64,000 nt of DNA from Thysanoteuthis rhombus (lineage: Eukaryota; Mollusca; Cephalopoda; Oegopsida; Thysanoteuthidae), in assembly GCA_963457665.1 (NCBI GenBank), contig OY735219.1, forward strand, positions 37,568,477 to 37,632,476, written 5' to 3'. How positions within the stretch are numbered: position 1 is the first letter of the stretch; each line of letters opens with the position of its first letter. This document shows, in pieces, positions 59,928 to 64,000 of this stretch. Made by a program: the position numbers and the translations under genes. The notes beneath the pieces are model-generated. The model had not been told where the DNA came from. It did not search any database and was given only the letters and a program-made list of their open reading frames with translations.

Positions 59928-60539
59928 GAACAAGACAGTAGTGCTTCTCAACAGATTGGTGGTAGCATTGGTAACACCTGTAACAATGTCAGCCTAATCA
60001 TTGTTATTGCCGTGCCAATGCTGAGTGATGGACTGGTAAATGGGATTTGCAGCAGTGCAAGAGATTGTAGCCAACCAGATGGGCCATGACTGCCACTCAA
60101 AACAGATTTTTATAATACTTAAGTTGTTGATATGATAACAGCAGTTTGGCTGCATGTATTACAACAACCTATTTCTATCTCCCCTCTCCTAATATGATTT
60201 TTCCAAATCATCTGGATGGCCACTCTGTTTCTGCTTGATCTACAACCAATTCTGCTGTGACCAGCCTCTTCAAGATGGCGCTTCTGCTTTGGTCTGCAAC
60301 AGTCTCCATCTCTTGCTCCTTTTTTTTTTTTTTTTTTTTCCCTTTTTTTTTCTTTCTTTTTTCTTCTCTCCCTTGTCTTGAAATTTTTTTTTCTTACAGA
60401 GGGGAAAGAAAAATCTCATTCATCTTTGACCAGAATTTGAGAAAATTTATCTCTTGATCTTGTTTTTCTGATCAGATGAGAACATTTCTTCCTTTGACTC
60501 TCAAAATGGGGGAAGAAATTAAAATCGTTTGGAGGAAAA

Positions 60540-60549
60540 AATAAATAAA
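60540..60549 (+). terminator. candidate polyadenylation signal (overlapping AATAAA pair)
   Basis: Two overlapping AATAAA hexamers at 60540 and 60544, about 610 bases after the stop, inside an A-rich stretch. Confidence 0.35.
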
Positions 60550-60840
60550 AAGAGAAAAGAAAAAAAAGTTTTATATCCAAGAATTAAAAAACAAAACAAA
60601 AAACAAACTGATTTCTTCCTTTTCAACCCCATTTGACCATAATGCTACTTGTCGCATGTGGACAGTTGTCACTTTTGGAGAGCCAAGATAGAGACTGAGT
60701 AAATTCCAGTGGAATTTTTTATTTTTATGTCAAACTTGTTCTTAGGAAAAGGAGAAGAAACTATTTCTTTTACTGAAATGATAACGAGTTAATGATGAAC
60801 TTGCTTCATGATCTTTTTCTATGTTGGAAAAAGAAAATAG

Positions 60841-60846
60841 AATAAA
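60841..60846 (+). terminator. candidate polyadenylation signal
   Basis: AATAAA followed within 10 bases by a T-rich tract, the usual layout of hexamer plus downstream U-rich element. Confidence 0.4.
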
Positions 60847-62626
60847 TGGATTTTTTTTTCACTTGTCTTAAACAACTTTGGTAACCAATGATAAAACCTG
60901 TTGTTGGGTTTTCAGTTCATCACAAACAGGCAGAACATGTAGATGAGACAGTTTAAATTCCACTTGACTGTTGATTCTGCTTTCTTGGCCATCTTGAAAA
61001 AAAAAGAAAAAAGTGGAGCAATGTATTTGTATAGATATATTGAACAGTTGGTTGGTTGTATGGTGGTCTTGACCTCCAACACTGTCCTCGAGAGAGGAGA
61101 GAAGAAAGTTAACAATAACTTGTATATAGGACAATGTCAGTGCTAGCCACTGGTGTTATATGCTAGGCTGCCAGTGGATTCATCTGTAATCTACAACAGA
61201 CTTGCATCTCATTCACTCTCGTTTTTTTTAATTTCTTGGAGAATGTCTTTCTCTTTCCTAATGGCGAACCCCACCCCTTACATTTTCTAAATTAGATTGA
61301 AGTGGACTCTAGTTTGCATCAATTTTGTCCTGGTGACAACATTTAGTGCACATTTTGAACACACAGCTGCTACTGCTGTTGCCACATCTCACAGGTTATT
61401 ACTAAACAGTAAGCTGCTCACTTATTACAAACACAAACATGGTTTGCTTTCTCTGTTTTAGCATACTATAGAGCACCAGTTCTAAAAGAAAAATGAACTC
61501 AATTTCTGCAACATGTGATGTCTGCCTTTTTATTATTGTGTTCTTTCTATAGGTACCTGGCATATTTACATACAGTGGATTAAATATTTTTGCATTACAT
61601 TTTTCTCCTGATTTTTTTTTCCTTCAAGATTTTGAAATGGTGGGAGAGAGAAATAAAATAAGAGATGAAGGAATTGCTAAAGAAAATGCCCTCGCCTCCT
61701 TTTTTTCAAGCAGCAGCAATGGAAAATTATGTATCTCTGCTTGCCTGTATTTTTGTTTGTACATTATTTCTGGTTGTTCAAAACATGGTGTTGAAGAGAA
61801 TGCAAATTATTGACACCTACACTTCTTTTTACCAATCTGATCTCTCTTTCTATATTTGTTCAAATCATGCAGGCATAACCTACAAACCATCTTTTACTAT
61901 TTCTTAGAATTAATATAGGCATCTTGAAACACATCTAGGTAATTTAAAAAATTTTAAGATTTATTTCTACGTATAGGTTAACTTGTTTTTACTTTTGTTG
62001 TATATATTTTCCTATACGCTTACATTTGTAATATCTGTAATGTAATTTTTTTTTTTTTTTAAATTAATGGCAACAATTTTATGGCTGGAAATTTTAGATT
62101 ACTGCTGATTCAATGAGCTTTTCTTATGTTTGATTTAGTCAATATTCTTTTGGCTATTAGTAAAGTTTAATTAAAGTAAAATGATTTGTAAAAATGTGGC
62201 CTAGGTGTGGCTATTGCATGCTTTGTCATAATTTGAATTCTACCAATGAAATCCACTAACATTGATATACACATTTTTTATTTTTATTTTAAATTTTTTG
62301 TTTAATTTTTAAAGAATTTTTTTTTTTTTTAAACAAGAAAAAAATGCAGGGTGATTTAGCTCAAAATTTAGCATATTTTCTTTGTTAGAAAGTATCCCAT
62401 ATCAAACTTTCTCTAGGAAATGTAAAGATATTAATTCGCTCTGAACTCTTTCAATAATTAATCTTTTATGAAAATACAACTTGAATGTCTGAACAACTTT
62501 CACTTTATAATTGATTGGTTTCCTTCAAAGTCATAAATGCAACTACCTGTGCATTTTAACTCTCTAAAAACCAAATTTTCTCAAGGGTAATCTAAGATAT
62601 ATATAAATAGATTCAGATATTGTACT

Positions 62627-62632
62627 AATAAA
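62627..62632 (+). terminator. candidate distal polyadenylation signal
   Basis: AATAAA followed by TTATTTTCCCTTTT and more T-rich sequence; a possible distal end of a long 3' UTR. Confidence 0.35.
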
Positions 62633-62650
62633 ATTATTTTCCCTTTTATC

Positions 62651-64000
62651 AATTTGTTTTAGTTTTTTTACTTTCTATAAAAACACATGGCACAAGATTT
62701 TTTGTGATTGTTATTTGACAAAAGAAATGATTTATAAATTTGGTCAATTAAACGCTAAAAAGAACAGTAGGGCTCAAATTAGTTGTGTGACTAGAGTTAC
62801 ACCAATCTCTAGGTGAATAAAAGAATCAACCTGTGGCTTCCACTTATCCAAATTCATTGATTGATAACTTTATTACATCTAGCAGAAATTCACATGTTCC
62901 ATAATTAGACAGCAAAGATTTGGTTAATTTTTAATTTATATAAGAACATTTTTTATTTTTTTATTTTTTATATACATGTTGCATTTCTCTTGATCTCTAC
63001 TTAGAAGTAAATTCTTAGCTTTCATCTCTGTTGTATCCACATTCTACTTTTATATTTGTCTTTTCTCTCTTGCCACTTTTTTTTTTTTTTCATAAATTTC
63101 TTCTCAATGAAAATCAGAATAGGTCTAAAGTTTTTCCCTTCTATCACTTCAAATATTGATCATTAATGAACCTTATCTCTGAGCATGTACTTCGATGAGT
63201 AATCATTTGCTGTTAGTTTATTAATCTTTGATAAAATACACGGATATTTTAATTTCTATGGGATTTTTTGGTATCCCCCCCCCCCAAAAAAAATAGAGAG
63301 GAAACTAGCAATCTTTTCAGTGATAGTCCATTGTTTCAGATGTTTGGTAAAGATATTTTTATCCCCAAAATTGTTCCTGTAGAGCCGAAGAGTCCATTGT
63401 TACATACAGAAACATAAAAAAATCACTCTGCTCATTGCATAAGTAGTCAAATAGAGGTGGACTGAATATTTTCATATTTATCTATTCATATCATTTATTT
63501 TATAAGAGTACCGGACAGCCAAATAAATGTCTGCTGCAGTTGTGCTCTGTAAGTAAATGAAATCTGAAGCTGAAAGAAGTACTTTCAACATTTTTTTTCA
63601 GTGGGCAAATTTTAGTTAACCCATAACCTATAGGCTTATATTTAGTCCACCTTGAAAAAATTTCCATAGAAAATATTTTATGAAAGGAAGCAGATCAAAT
63701 TACATATGAACGCTCTCAAGGTAAGAAACCTGCTTTGAGGGTTTTCTTCTTTTCATTTACCCATATATTCTATCGCCATGATTGGTTGAAAAATCCGACT
63801 TAAGGCAAAAATGGGTTAACTTTTTCTTCTCACTGGTTCATACAATTTCCAAAGGAAAATAGATTAATATATTCTTGGTAATGAAACTCTAGGGAAATGA
63901 CTTATGGTGATAATATAACTTTTTAGGATTATCTTTGTTAATGCATGTCCCCATGAGCTCCTGTTTTGGTTCAACTCTTGCTAAGCACACTCATTTGTCT
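62651..64000. other. downstream intergenic, no gene seen
   Basis: AT-rich with an 11-base C run at 63275-63285 and T-tracts. No exon or repeat recognised. Confidence 0.55.

Larger units (their letters stand above)
59928..62650 (+). other. 3' UTR (end unresolved)
   Basis: AT-rich sequence with no ORF worth supporting follows the stop. AATAAA signals occur at 60540/60544, 60841, 61652 and 62627. The 3' end could be at any of them; the last would give a 2.7-kb UTR. Confidence 0.55.

Overview
The window is animal nuclear DNA. It is AT-rich, with long introns, many microsatellites and decayed transposons, and one spliced gene on the + strand that occupies about three quarters of the sequence. The very long introns, the CTAT/TA/CT microsatellites, the AAGGGAGATAAC-type inverted-repeat elements and the short dispersed element with the GACGAAGTTGG motif suggest a mollusc, most likely a cephalopod. 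This placement is inference from composition and repeat style, not proof.

The gene (coding span 12202-59927, 20 coding exons, 1368 residues by my join) is the PSIP1(LEDGF)/HDGFL2 homologue. It has an N-terminal PWWP domain (exons 1-3) and a long charged middle with AT-hook-like GR/KR stretches, acidic runs and nuclear localisation signals (exons 4-13). A charged helix follows (exons 13-14), then the integrase-binding domain (IBD, exons 14-17). After the IBD comes an unusually long Ser/Thr/Ala/Gln-rich tail encoded mostly by one 1421-nt exon (exon 19), and an acidic C-terminus ending in an LxxLL-like motif (exon 20). All 19 introns begin GT and end AG, and the reading frame stays open through every junction.

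Layout: 1-11400 holds no gene that I can support. It carries simple repeats, a 36-bp minisatellite, several non-autonomous DNA transposons and two copies of a dispersed element; much of 5400-10750 is strongly pyrimidine-rich on the + strand. At 11400-12201 is a CpG-rich, TATA-less promoter/5' UTR region with seven same-orientation TTCCG (ETS-type) cores. Intron 1 (18.8 kb) contains a mariner relic, a hAT-like element and two decayed minus-strand LINE 3' ends. The other introns hold SINE-like and MITE-like fragments and a striking 31-bp-arm hairpin (intron 16). After the stop codon, 59928 onward is 3' UTR with several AATAAA signals; its end is not resolved, and no second gene is visible to 64000.

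Function, from the family: the PWWP reads H3K36-methylated nucleosomes, the basic middle adds DNA contacts, and the IBD docks proteins carrying short IBD-binding motifs (elongation, MLL and Mediator factors). The gene therefore encodes a chromatin tether in the nucleus. I found no operon-like or defence-like system. The points most worth following are the enlarged tail, the retained IBD docking residues, the intron-16 hairpin and the nested fold-back element upstream.
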